A stretch of 13,093 nt of DNA, taken from the NCBI GenBank assembly GCA_004524515.1, contig SDNV01000081.1:1-13093 (forward strand), given 5' to 3'. Under the pieces are notes generated by a model. It was not told the DNA's origin and did no database searches. It saw only the letters and a program-made list of their open reading frames with translations. Positions 1-6,299 of the stretch are shown here, in pieces. Origin of the DNA: Promethearchaeota archaeon (GTDB lineage Archaea; Asgardarchaeota; Lokiarchaeia; Sigynarchaeales; SOKP01). Position numbers and translations under genes: made by a program. Position 1 is the first letter of the stretch. Every line of letters starts with the position of its first letter.

Positions 1-898
1 TGTTTAGGTTATTAAAAAGAGCAGATATTCCCGGAAAAATGGTCGCTTTTGTAGCTTCTATGACTTCCACTACTTCATGAGCTTCTCTGGGATTAAATAC
101 ACAGGCAATTTTCCATCCATTGTTAATTGCGATATTCATCCCGGTTACTAAATAAATATGATAGAATGGCAAAGCTGCCAACATAACCTCATTACCGGGT
201 TCAGTTCCCGTAAACCATGCATTTAACTGATAACAATTGGCGATAATATTTCTGTGAGTTAACATAGCCCCTTTAGGAAAACCTGTCGTTCCTCCGGTAT
301 ATTGAAGCATCGCTAAGTCATTAGGATCAATTTGAACTTCTGGAGGATTAGGATCTGTTTCTCGGACTAAATCTTCCCAGGTTGGCTCACCACCCATCTG
401 GAATTCAGGAGGCGCCATAGGATCAGGCGATAGATATGGCGCAAGATTGGTATAGAATTTATAGTTTACTCCAGTTTCTTCGATTATAGGATCCACCATT
501 CCACTGAAGCCTTCCCATCCAATATAACACTTTGCATCGCTGTCATTTAATTGTCGTTTTATTTCTAAACTTTTAAATAGAGGCGATAAGGTAGTAACTA
601 CGCCTCCCACTTTAAGAATGGCGTAATAATTGCAAATAAAGGCGGGATTATTTGTATACTGAATAGCAACCGTGTCTCCCTTTTTAATACCCAGTTGAGA
701 CAATTTAGTGGCAGCCTTATAGACAACATCAAGTAATTTTTTGTAGGTTAGTTCAAAACCCATAAAATAAGTAGCTACATTATTAGGAAATTTCTTTACT
801 GTATTTTCAAGAGAATCAACAAGACTAATATCTGGAATCTCCACTTCTTTTGGGACTCCTTCAGGCCAATGTTTATAATATAATTTTTGATCTGACAT
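1..898 (-). CDS. Acyl-CoA synthetase (AMP-forming), N-terminal part, cut by window edge
   Basis: The frame runs from ATG at 898 to the left edge without a stop, giving 299 residues. An in-frame TAA lies just upstream of the ATG, fixing the start. Residues 200-212 read YTGGTTGFPKGAM, the phosphate-binding motif of the ANL (acyl/aryl-CoA ligase) superfamily, and LPFYH at 243-247 is the next core motif. The opening LYYKHWPEGVPKE resembles archaeal and bacterial long-chain-fatty-acid CoA ligases. The family activates a carboxylate with ATP to an acyl-adenylate and transfers it to CoA in the cytoplasm. The missing C-terminal part would hold the rest of the large domain and the mobile lid, so substrate class is inferred only from the N-terminus. 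It follows the kinase-like gene on the same strand after 171 bases and may have its own promoter. Confidence 0.93.
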   Translation of the reverse strand, partial: MSDQKLYYKHWPEGVPKEVEIPDISLVDSLENTVKKFPNNVATYFMGFELTYKKLLDVVYKAATKLSQLGIKKGDTVAIQYTNNPAFICNYYAILKVGGVVTTLSPLFKSLEIKRQLNDSDAKCYIGWEGFSGMVDPIIEETGVNYKFYTNLAPYLSPDPMAPPEFQMGGEPTWEDLVRETDPNPPEVQIDPNDLAMLQYTGGTTGFPKGAMLTHRNIIANCYQLNAWFTGTEPGNEVMLAALPFYHIYLVTGMNIAINNGWKIACVFNPREAHEVVEVIEATKATIFPGISALFNNLN

Positions 899-936
899 AC
901 ATTATTGCAAGATTATTTTTTATTTATTATTTTTTG

Positions 937-946
937 ATTTATATCA
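937..946 (-). promoter_or_regulatory. TATA-like box for acyl-CoA synthetase
   Basis: GATATAAATC on the minus strand is centred about 44 bases upstream of the ATG at 898. This would place transcription start near 916 with a short leader that has no clear Shine-Dalgarno motif. Such boxes arise easily in AT-rich DNA, so this is tentative. Confidence 0.35.
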
Positions 947-1017
947 AAATTAATTATCTAATGATAAAAATCAAGGATTTTTTAAAAGGACAGAAAGATA
1001 ATATTATTAATTTTACC

Positions 1018-1039
1018 TTCCATCTGGAAAATGATTTCC
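1018..1039. promoter_or_regulatory. Overlapping inverted repeats, possible operator
   Basis: TTCCA/TGGAA (1018-1022 and 1025-1029, 2-base gap) overlaps GGAAA/TTTCC (1026-1030 and 1035-1039, 4-base gap), giving three alternating half-sites. The site lies between the kinase-like gene and the acyl-CoA synthetase, about 120 bases upstream of the latter. A regulator site is inferred from symmetry alone. Confidence 0.25.
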
Positions 1040-1069
1040 CATAGAATATTATTTTTCAATAAAGAATCT

Positions 1070-1900
1070 TTAATAGTCTTTTAAAATGCTTTTCAAAATG
1101 GAGTCTTTGCTAACAGGGCCAAATTCTAGGGATCTCCTTTTTATTACGATGTTTAAATATTCTATTAAACGTTCAGCAAAGTAATTAAAGGAAAATTGGA
1201 AATCATTATTTATTCGAAAATATTCTTTTAAAAAGATATTAATCAATTCAATTTTATGTTTTGGCTCGAACATCTCAAATATTCCCGGATCGGTATCTAA
1301 AAGAGCACAGCATATCCAAACTAAATCATCTAGATAATTTCCCTCATAGGATTCTTCAAAATCAAATCCGTATAAATTTTCATCATAAAAATTCATAATA
1401 AAATCTCTTAAACGGGTATCTCCCTTGTTTAAAACAATAATTTCAAATGATTTTTTCCTTTTAACGATATTTTGTCGATGTAATTGAGCTAACCATGAGG
1501 CTAATTTTTTAATACTCATTAAAATCATATCGAGGGTGGTTTGATTAACATCCTCAAGTTTCGTCGTGTTAATCAAATTGTTATTTACAAGATCACATAA
1601 ATTAATTCCATTTATTTTTTCAAGGATTAAATACGGTTTTTTAAATAGTAGAACTTTAGGAATCGGTAAATTTTGAGGCTCTAATTTTTTGTAGATGCTA
1701 TATTCATAATCGGCATTTTCAGTTTGAAATACTTTTAAAATTATTTGTTTTGGAATATTTTTTGGTCTTACTTTAAAAACTAAGTCATATACAAAATTTT
1801 TTCTACTTTTATATTGATTTAAGGAAAATCCCTCTGATAATTCCGGAATTTCATTTGATAAATCTTTAATAATGATCCCTTTGATTTCCTGGGCAACCAT
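1070..1900 (-). CDS. APH/kinase-fold phosphotransferase-like protein
   Basis: This 276-residue soluble protein has the landmarks of the aminoglycoside phosphotransferase/choline kinase branch of the protein-kinase fold. IILKVF carries the likely ATP-binding Lys56, YLILEKI (90-96) is a hinge-like strand, LASWLAQLH (133-141) precedes the catalytic loop, and GDTRLRDFI (160-168) is that loop with Asp161. GFDFEES (178-184) matches the metal-binding Asp segment (Asp180), and LDTDPGIF follows. From memory, related archaeal and bacterial proteins read GDxNLRNF here. This copy has Asp166 where the Mg-binding Asn is usual and Lys159 in place of the common His. Substrate is unknown; sugar, small-molecule or protein phosphorylation are all possible. 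It starts at ATG 1900 without a clear Shine-Dalgarno. A TATA-like stretch at 1966-1977 and a run of eight T on the minus strand (1929-1936) lie in the upstream gap. Confidence 0.72.
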   Translation of the reverse strand: MVAQEIKGIIIKDLSNEIPELSEGFSLNQYKSRKNFVYDLVFKVRPKNIPKQIILKVFQTENADYEYSIYKKLEPQNLPIPKVLLFKKPYLILEKINGINLCDLVNNNLINTTKLEDVNQTTLDMILMSIKKLASWLAQLHRQNIVKRKKSFEIIVLNKGDTRLRDFIMNFYDENLYGFDFEESYEGNYLDDLVWICCALLDTDPGIFEMFEPKHKIELINIFLKEYFRINNDFQFSFNYFAERLIEYLNIVIKRRSLEFGPVSKDSILKSILKDY

Positions 1901-2041
1901 ATTTCATTAGATTAAGTATTATTTTTTCAAAAAAAACCGACTCTCTATGAATTATTGTTTTCTAAGATATTTATATTCAATTTTTAAAATAAATTATTTT
2001 ATCTACTTAGTTTTATAAGAAAACAAACATTCTATGGCGTT

Positions 2042-3715
2042 CTACTTGCCAAAATGTTTTCTGGCGAGCAGTTTTATTGGTTTAAATATTCTCATATCCA
2101 CACCACCAACAGTCAATTCATTCGTAAAATCTTTATAGCCTTTATCAAAATCCTCGATTAATAATTCTAGTTTTTTCCTAATTACAATTGATTTTTCTGT
2201 AACTACTAACGCAAAGACAATTTTACCCGTATTATTCATTTTAAGCATTAATATTCGGTCTCCATGATCGATTGTGCGTATCTCCTTTTCTCCGCGGATA
2301 ATTTCCTTTAAAATATTTTTAACGCCAATTATCCCTCCAGCTTTTAAATCAGCTGAAACATTTCTAGAATCTCCTTCTTTATATTCCTTATTAAAATTAT
2401 GCTCATATAATAGAATACCAGAATCATGAATAATATACATATGAATCAGAAACTTTTTCCATTCTTGTTCCTTACTTGGTAAGGTTTCTCTCATGTTTAG
2501 TAAAAAAACCAAACAGATCATACATGCCATAAAAATTGTACCGGATATCACGTTTTCGGCAAGGATTACATTTAATATGATGATAGGAATAGAAATTCGT
2601 AAATATAAGCCAAGTAATATTCCGATGCCAATTAATAGATAAGAAAATGATAAAGATTTCCCGTATCTGTCCCGAGTTGTAGAATCTCCAATTAATAGGG
2701 GCACGCACATTATAAGCGCGATATACGCACTAAAAACCACTGCTAATGGTAAATCCTGTGTTTCAGATTGGTAAGTATGGATATAATTGGCTAATCCAAT
2801 AGCAAAAATTGCATAGGATAAAGCGCCTATTCTCCCGAAATAGTCAAAAATAATCCCTATTAAAAGGGAAGCAATAATGGCAAATATTATGATGATTACA
2901 AATATAAGAGCTATATTTCCCCCTAGAGTACTATAAAAAATCGCTAGAGAACCTTCCGTAGGTGTGGCTAATCCTGCTGTTAAACCAAAGAATGAAAAAA
3001 ATAGATAATATTTTATTAAATCGTAATTTATGTGTTTTTTATCATATTTTTTAGGCTTATGGAAAATAATTGTGTCTTTATTCTTCTTTAAATTCAAGAA
3101 AAATATGGTAATTAAGATAAAAGAGACTGGGATAATGATCATATAATTAAAAAACAAAATACTAAAAACTATAGCTATTACAATGAAACTAAACATAAAC
3201 AGGTAAGACCATATTCTTGCTCGCTCTAATATATTGGTTTTATAAAGAAAATGTTTCCCATTTACCATTAAAGCGATGGTTATAAAAAAAACGTTGATAA
3301 AAAATAAGATATTTAAGATAAGATATAATTGAAATAAAATCAAAGATATTTGAATAAAAGTAGTAAGAAACGAAAAGATTAATACATACTTAATAAAAAA
3401 TAATGGTCTTCTAATATAATCCACTATAAAAACCGATACAATTAATCCAATTAGTAACCCATTAAATATAGAGGCCCATGCAAATTGGTCATTGCCAAAT
3501 CTACTGGTACTCATTATCATTAAATCGAGTCCAATTTGACCAATCAATAGAAATATTAGAGAATTTAAAATTAAAAATAAGATTAAAAAGTCTTTTCTTG
3601 AAATTTCAATATCTTTAGTAAAAAATTTAGACCCAAATGAAATTTTCCTTCTTAATAGCTTAAGTATTTCTCCTATATCCTCTCCATCATCGTCAATTTT
3701 ATCTGAGTCGCTCAC
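2042..3715 (-). CDS. MFS-type permease with C-terminal longin/roadblock-like domain
   Basis: The 557-residue protein has a charged N-terminus (1-40), about twelve hydrophobic helices (roughly 42-407) and a soluble C-terminal domain (about 420-557). GIIFDYFGRIGAL (287-299) is the MFS motif A loop, with a weaker counterpart near VDYIRRP (98-104), so it is an MFS transporter; substrate unknown. The C-terminal part reads MYIIHDSGILLYEHNF (two strands with a G turn), helix 458-473, strand EIRTIDHGDRILMLKM, strand KIVFALVVTE, then a long helix (about 510-530) and a tail GGVDMRIFKP. This beta-beta-alpha-beta-beta-alpha order fits longin/roadblock-like domains, which are abundant in Asgard archaea and in eukaryotes regulate small GTPases and trafficking. 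The start is GTG, supported by AAGGTG seven bases upstream. It is divergent from the DUF166 gene and may be cotranscribed with the kinase-like gene 141 bases downstream. Confidence 0.8.
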   Translation of the reverse strand: MSDSDKIDDDGEDIGEILKLLRRKISFGSKFFTKDIEISRKDFLILFLILNSLIFLLIGQIGLDLMIMSTSRFGNDQFAWASIFNGLLIGLIVSVFIVDYIRRPLFFIKYVLIFSFLTTFIQISLILFQLYLILNILFFINVFFITIALMVNGKHFLYKTNILERARIWSYLFMFSFIVIAIVFSILFFNYMIIIPVSFILITIFFLNLKKNKDTIIFHKPKKYDKKHINYDLIKYYLFFSFFGLTAGLATPTEGSLAIFYSTLGGNIALIFVIIIIFAIIASLLIGIIFDYFGRIGALSYAIFAIGLANYIHTYQSETQDLPLAVVFSAYIALIMCVPLLIGDSTTRDRYGKSLSFSYLLIGIGILLGLYLRISIPIIILNVILAENVISGTIFMACMICLVFLLNMRETLPSKEQEWKKFLIHMYIIHDSGILLYEHNFNKEYKEGDSRNVSADLKAGGIIGVKNILKEIIRGEKEIRTIDHGDRILMLKMNNTGKIVFALVVTEKSIVIRKKLELLIEDFDKGYKDFTNELTVGGVDMRIFKPIKLLARKHFGK

Positions 3716-3722
3716 TAAAAAA

Positions 3723-3728
3723 CACCTT
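3723..3728 (-). promoter_or_regulatory. Shine-Dalgarno deciding a GTG start
   Basis: AAGGTG on the minus strand lies seven bases before the GTG at 3715 and supports that start for the permease-longin gene. A TATA-like ATTTAAATA sits about 40 bases upstream of the start. Confidence 0.6.
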
Positions 3729-3822
3729 ATCGTGACTGATATGGTTTTTTATTTAAATACAATGCACTAATCCATATAACTTCTTCAATTAATTCCAACT
3801 CAAAAATTTGATGGTCGATATT

Positions 3823-3836
3823 CTGAACATGTTCAG
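3823..3836. promoter_or_regulatory. 14-bp perfect palindrome in divergent promoter region
   Basis: CTGAACATGTTCAG is its own reverse complement. It lies between the divergent permease-longin gene (start 3715) and the DUF166 gene (start 3902), 66 bases before the latter. Its GC content stands out from the surrounding AT-rich spacer. A homodimeric regulator operator controlling one or both genes is a reasonable inference. Confidence 0.45.
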
Positions 3837-3870
3837 CTAAAATGTTAAAAGATTTATTAATTATTAAAAT

Positions 3871-3880
3871 AATAAATAAA
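3871..3880 (+). promoter_or_regulatory. TATA-like box, leaderless DUF166 transcript
   Basis: AATAAATAAA is centred about 26 bases before ATG 3902, the spacing expected if transcription starts at or next to the start codon. No Shine-Dalgarno motif precedes the ATG, which agrees with a leaderless mRNA. Confidence 0.4.
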
Positions 3881-3901
3881 AGCTAATAATTTATTTGTCC
3901 T

Positions 3902-4792
3902 ATGATGAGTGAGAATTATAGCCTAGGAATTTTTTATGGAGATGGCTCAGATACTGAGATGCTTACGAAAAAATTCGTCGGCAATCTAATAAATTCAGAG
4001 GATTTTTGTAAAGCCTGCGAAAATCTGGAAATGAACGTTAAATGCGATAAATGCCGGGAGCATGTTAAAAGTTATGCAGGTTCTATATATTTTTATGAAA
4101 AATTAGGGGATAATGCTCCTGATTTTATTGAGGAACCTGAAGGATTTTATCCTAAAAATTTGCCCCCAGTAGACTTTTTACTAGTGGTAGGAATTCATCA
4201 GGATTTACTTTCAGGACTTCCCGATTATTTGAAAGATAAAAATATAAAAGCTGTGATCGTGCCGATTGAGGACCCTAAGTGGGTTCCCGCGGGATTACAA
4301 ACACAGGTTTTGGCAGAATTCGAAAAATTCGGTATCGAAGCAGCTTTCCCTAAACCTTTCTGCTCATTAAGTACTGAGCTGAACGAATATAATAAAATTG
4401 GATTCCATCTCACCAAGAAACGAGACCATATTAAGAAATTCATTGAATTTTTCAAAATAGGGGTGCCAATTGTGTCATTTCTATTAAGTAAGGACGGAGA
4501 ATCCATTGAAGATGCCTGTGTAATTCAAAGCGCACCCTGTGGTTCTACCTATTATATTGTTCAGCAACTAAAATCAAAATATTTTAAAAACGGAAAAAGC
4601 GGAGAGTTATCCCTAAATGAACGAATAAGTAAAGCTCATCATGCTTATCCATGCAACGCATCGATGGACCAAGATTCGATTTTAAAAGACTCAATACTTC
4701 ATGTAGGAGGATACTTAATACGCAATGCTATAAGAAGGGATTTAAATTTTGAAGAGGAAGAAGGACAAAAATTAACGTATATAATCAAATAA
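3902..4792 (+). CDS. DUF166 family protein
   Basis: The 296-residue protein matches my recollection of the DUF166 family, known from methanogens, other archaea and some anaerobic bacteria and sometimes labelled a methanogen-type thymidylate synthase without firm proof. Visible family features are the opening LGIFYGD, a cysteine cluster CKAC-x8-CDKC (Cys36, 39, 48, 51), FLLVVGIHQDLL (92-103), VIVPIEDPKWVP (118-129), KPFCSLS with Cys154, QSAPCGSTYY with Cys213 and AYPCNASMDQDS with Cys251. The many conserved cysteines suggest an Fe-S or Zn site, which is inference. There are no membrane segments, so it should be cytoplasmic. Two consecutive ATG codons begin the frame; the first is taken, and the true start could be three bases later. 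It stands alone, divergent from the permease-longin gene and convergent with vapC. Confidence 0.82.
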   Translation: MMSENYSLGIFYGDGSDTEMLTKKFVGNLINSEDFCKACENLEMNVKCDKCREHVKSYAGSIYFYEKLGDNAPDFIEEPEGFYPKNLPPVDFLLVVGIHQDLLSGLPDYLKDKNIKAVIVPIEDPKWVPAGLQTQVLAEFEKFGIEAAFPKPFCSLSTELNEYNKIGFHLTKKRDHIKKFIEFFKIGVPIVSFLLSKDGESIEDACVIQSAPCGSTYYIVQQLKSKYFKNGKSGELSLNERISKAHHAYPCNASMDQDSILKDSILHVGGYLIRNAIRRDLNFEEEEGQKLTYIIK

Positions 4793-4859
4793 TTTATTTA
4801 ATGTAAACTAATTTTTGGAAATGTGTTAAAATAAAAAAAGCTAGAATATTAATCATCAA

Positions 4860-5315
4860 TTAAATCATGTCATAGTCATAATTCTTAAGTGAGCAAAAAT
4901 AAGGGTGATTCACTTTTTCTTTCAATCGTTCATCTCCAGTAATAAATCTGCAACTAAGTAATTCTGCAATTGCACAATAGCTACTGTCGTAAATAGTAAT
5001 ATTATTTAAGAAAGCAATTTCAGACATTTTATCAATCAAATTTTTATCTATATAAATCAATTTAATTTGTAATTTAATTAACGAATTTAGAGAAGCAACA
5101 ACATCTTGTTGAGTTAGATCTTTTGAATAACGAAGCGCATTTCCAACTTCATAAAAGATTAAATACGGTGCTATTAACATTATCTTTCCTTGTTCATAAT
5201 CATGCCTCAATTGTAATGCTTTATTTGTCCATTCTTCATTCAAATACCATCGTGTAATAACTGAAGCATCAATAATCACTCGTTTACTCGTTTTTATTTT
5301 CTCGTTTCGCGCCAT
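4860..5315 (-). CDS. vapC: VapC-type PIN-domain toxin ribonuclease
   Basis: This 151-residue protein is a PIN domain. The acidic residues that bind the metal in this family are visible: Asp16 in VIIDASVITRWYL, Glu56 in FYEVGNAL, Asp110 in IYDSSYCAIA and Asp128 in FITGDERL. VapC toxins cleave RNA, commonly tRNA or rRNA, and are held inactive by VapB. The frame is open up to an ATG at 5342, but I chose ATG 5315: GAGGAG sits a few bases upstream and the product then starts MARNEK, the usual length. This start lies inside the last 22 bases of vapB, the overlap typical of translationally coupled toxin-antitoxin pairs. All catalytic residues are present, so the toxin is probably active. Confidence 0.9.
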   Translation of the reverse strand: MARNEKIKTSKRVIIDASVITRWYLNEEWTNKALQLRHDYEQGKIMLIAPYLIFYEVGNALRYSKDLTQQDVVASLNSLIKLQIKLIYIDKNLIDKMSEIAFLNNITIYDSSYCAIAELLSCRFITGDERLKEKVNHPYFCSLKNYDYDMI

Positions 5316-5548
5316 TTCCGAATCTCCTCTGTCGAAGACCATTCTTTACTAATAGCCGTTTTGCTTCGGATGTTATCTTGAATTTCTATTGCTTCTTTTA
5401 ATAAATCTAAATCTAAATTTTCTTTCAATATATTTTCTTCGATTTTTATTCTTTCAATTATTGCATTTCTTGCAATTTCTGACCAATTTATATGGGGAAA
5501 TTTCTTCATTTTTTTTTTTAATTCATCTGGAACTTTGATCGAAATCAT
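5294..5548 (-). CDS. vapB: VapB-type antitoxin
   Basis: The 84-residue protein starts ISIKVPDELKKKMKKF, the strand and first helix of a ribbon-helix-helix (CopG/MetJ-like) DNA-binding domain, followed by NWSEIARNAIIERI, its second helix. A charged helical C-terminal half (about 35-84) would wrap the toxin, as in other archaeal VapB proteins. It is encoded first in the pair, overlapping vapC by 22 bases, so it should neutralise that PIN toxin and repress its own promoter. The inverted repeats upstream are plausible binding sites. The ATG at 5548 has a weak AAGGA at longer than usual distance. Confidence 0.85.
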   Translation of the reverse strand: MISIKVPDELKKKMKKFPHINWSEIARNAIIERIKIEENILKENLDLDLLKEAIEIQDNIRSKTAISKEWSSTEEIRKWRETRK

Positions 5549-5576
5549 AAAATTTCAATTCCTTTTATTATTCGTA

Positions 5577-5614
5577 TATATTTATAATATAAAGAGTATA
5601 TAAATGTATATACT
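5577..5614. promoter_or_regulatory. Two tandem inverted repeats upstream of vapB (putative operator)
   Basis: AGTATATA and TATATACT (5595-5602 and 5607-5614) form a perfect 8-bp inverted repeat around a 4-base centre. Next to it TATATT and AATATA (5577-5582 and 5586-5591) form a 6-bp inverted repeat around 3 bases. Both lie about 30-65 bases before vapB and overlap its TATA-like region, as expected for VapB autoregulation. The AT-rich composition makes chance symmetry easy, so confidence is moderate. Confidence 0.45.
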
Positions 5615-5735
5615 AACAAAAGAGAAGTTTCCTTTAAAACTCTTGCGAAACTTTTCAATCAATTTAGATAAGAATGAAATCATTATATATATCAAGAAAT
5701 TAAACCTATAATAGAATTAAAAAATAAAATTTATT

Positions 5736-5825
5736 TTAATGCATATTTTTTGTAAAAATCTCAATTTTATCAGTAGAATCTAAAATGTTATTAATTTAAT
5801 CAATATCTTCACGATTCTGGCTCAA
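5736..5825 (-). pseudogene. HEPN (DUF86-type) toxin, decayed N-terminal fragment
   Basis: Starting at a TTG that overlaps the stop of the MNT remnant, the frame reads SQNREDID, a TAA stop (5796-5798), then INNILDSTDKIEIFTKNM, and stops again at 5736. This matches the first helices of DUF86/HEPN toxins, which typically open like MSxxYxxDILDAIEKIEEFTKxM and overlap the end of a MNT gene. The internal stop and absence of the later RX4-6H ribonuclease motif show it is a non-functional relic. The remaining bases to 5615 hold no recognisable HEPN C-terminus. Identification is from motif memory, without a database search. Confidence 0.6.
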
Positions 5826-5932
5826 ATCTCAATAACCTCACTAAGAATATGCGCTCCTATTGCGGGTTTTAAAGTGTCTTTCATAACAAAGTCTATTTTA
5901 ATATTAAGCAGTCTACTGAGATATTTCTCAAA
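5822..5932 (-). pseudogene. MNT-type minimal nucleotidyltransferase, C-terminal fragment
   Basis: Downstream of AbrB in the +1 frame, 36 codons end in a proper stop at 5822. They include FEKYLSRLLNIKIDFVMKD, then LKPAIGAHILSEVIEI. This resembles the C-terminal end of MNT antitoxins (typically LxxLLGxKVDLVTxxALKPxIRxxILxEVxYI), including the last strand Asp. The N-terminal GSx10DxD catalytic part is absent and no start codon precedes the segment, so it is a remnant. The stop overlaps the HEPN remnant start exactly as in intact MNT-HEPN operons, which strengthens both calls. Its first codons overlap the end of the AbrB gene. Confidence 0.62.
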
Positions 5933-6179
5933 TTTCTTCTTTTTTACTTTTTTCCATTTGTTTTAACATTTCTTCAGCACTATATGAATCTTGACTTAGC
6001 TCTTGCTCATCTTTAAGGGGAATTATTTTCAAAGTGCCCTCATCTTCTATAATTAAAATTTTATCTCCATCTTTCAACCCATATATCTTCCTAAAAGCAG
6101 AAGGTATAGTTATCATGCCTTGGTTGGTAATGGTTACAATTTTTTCTTTTATATTTTTTACAACATCCAAAATCCTCAC
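5928..6179 (-). CDS. AbrB/SpoVT-family antitoxin-like DNA-binding protein, orphan
   Basis: The 83-residue protein carries a swapped-hairpin AbrB domain: KIVTITNQGMITIPSAFRK (13-31), then YGLKDGDKILIIEDEGTLKIIPL. A charged helical tail (about 57-83) resembles toxin-binding tails of antitoxins in this superfamily. Such antitoxins usually precede a PIN toxin gene. Here only decayed MNT/HEPN pieces follow, so it is an orphan that could still repress its promoter or bind a toxin encoded elsewhere. The start is GTG with no Shine-Dalgarno motif; a TATA-like box 27 bases upstream fits a leaderless transcript. The C-terminal end overlaps the MNT remnant, so the last residues may derive from the rearrangement. 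Confidence 0.82.
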   Translation of the reverse strand: MRILDVVKNIKEKIVTITNQGMITIPSAFRKIYGLKDGDKILIIEDEGTLKIIPLKDEQELSQDSYSAEEMLKQMEKSKKEEI

Positions 6180-6203
6180 TAATTAAATTATAAAAATCCT
6201 AAG

Positions 6204-6209
6204 TATAAA
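6204..6209 (-). promoter_or_regulatory. TATA-like box, leaderless AbrB gene
   Basis: TTTATA on the minus strand is centred about 27 bases upstream of the GTG at 6179, so transcription would begin at the start codon. This is consistent with the lack of a Shine-Dalgarno motif. Confidence 0.4.
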
Positions 6210-6299
6210 GAAATTCTTCTAAGGATCTTGAGTTAATTTTTCTTAGATTTTACTAAATTAAACAATGATTTTTTATCACATAGCAAATAAATCGAAGGA

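Noticed and set aside
850..1044. Plus-strand open frame of 64 codons
   Set aside because: It overlaps the start of the acyl-CoA synthetase in antisense and its product is low-complexity hydrophobic sequence without family features.
1985..2001. Inverted repeat TAAAATA/TATTTTA after the permease-longin gene
   Set aside because: Made only of A and T in AT-rich DNA, with no following U-run; chance is sufficient.
2472..2708. Minus-strand 78-codon frame inside the permease-longin gene
   Set aside because: Alternative-frame shadow of a gene with clear MFS motifs.
4225..4506. Antisense frame inside the DUF166 gene
   Set aside because: The plus strand encodes a recognisable family across the same bases; this product has no motifs.
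5316..5342. Upstream ATG at 5342 as vapC start
   Set aside because: It would add nine residues and lengthen the overlap with vapB; the ATG at 5315 has a proper GAGGAG and gives the usual PIN-domain N-terminus.
5615..5735. C-terminal HEPN remnant between vapB and the HEPN fragment
   Set aside because: No frame shows the RX4-6H motif or the family C-terminus; the stretch is plain AT-rich sequence.
5928..5960. Programmed frameshift joining AbrB to the MNT tail at the A-rich stretch
   Set aside because: The frames would need a +1 shift, not the -1 shift typical of A-AAA-AAG sites, and the MNT piece lacks its catalytic half, so decay is the simpler reading.
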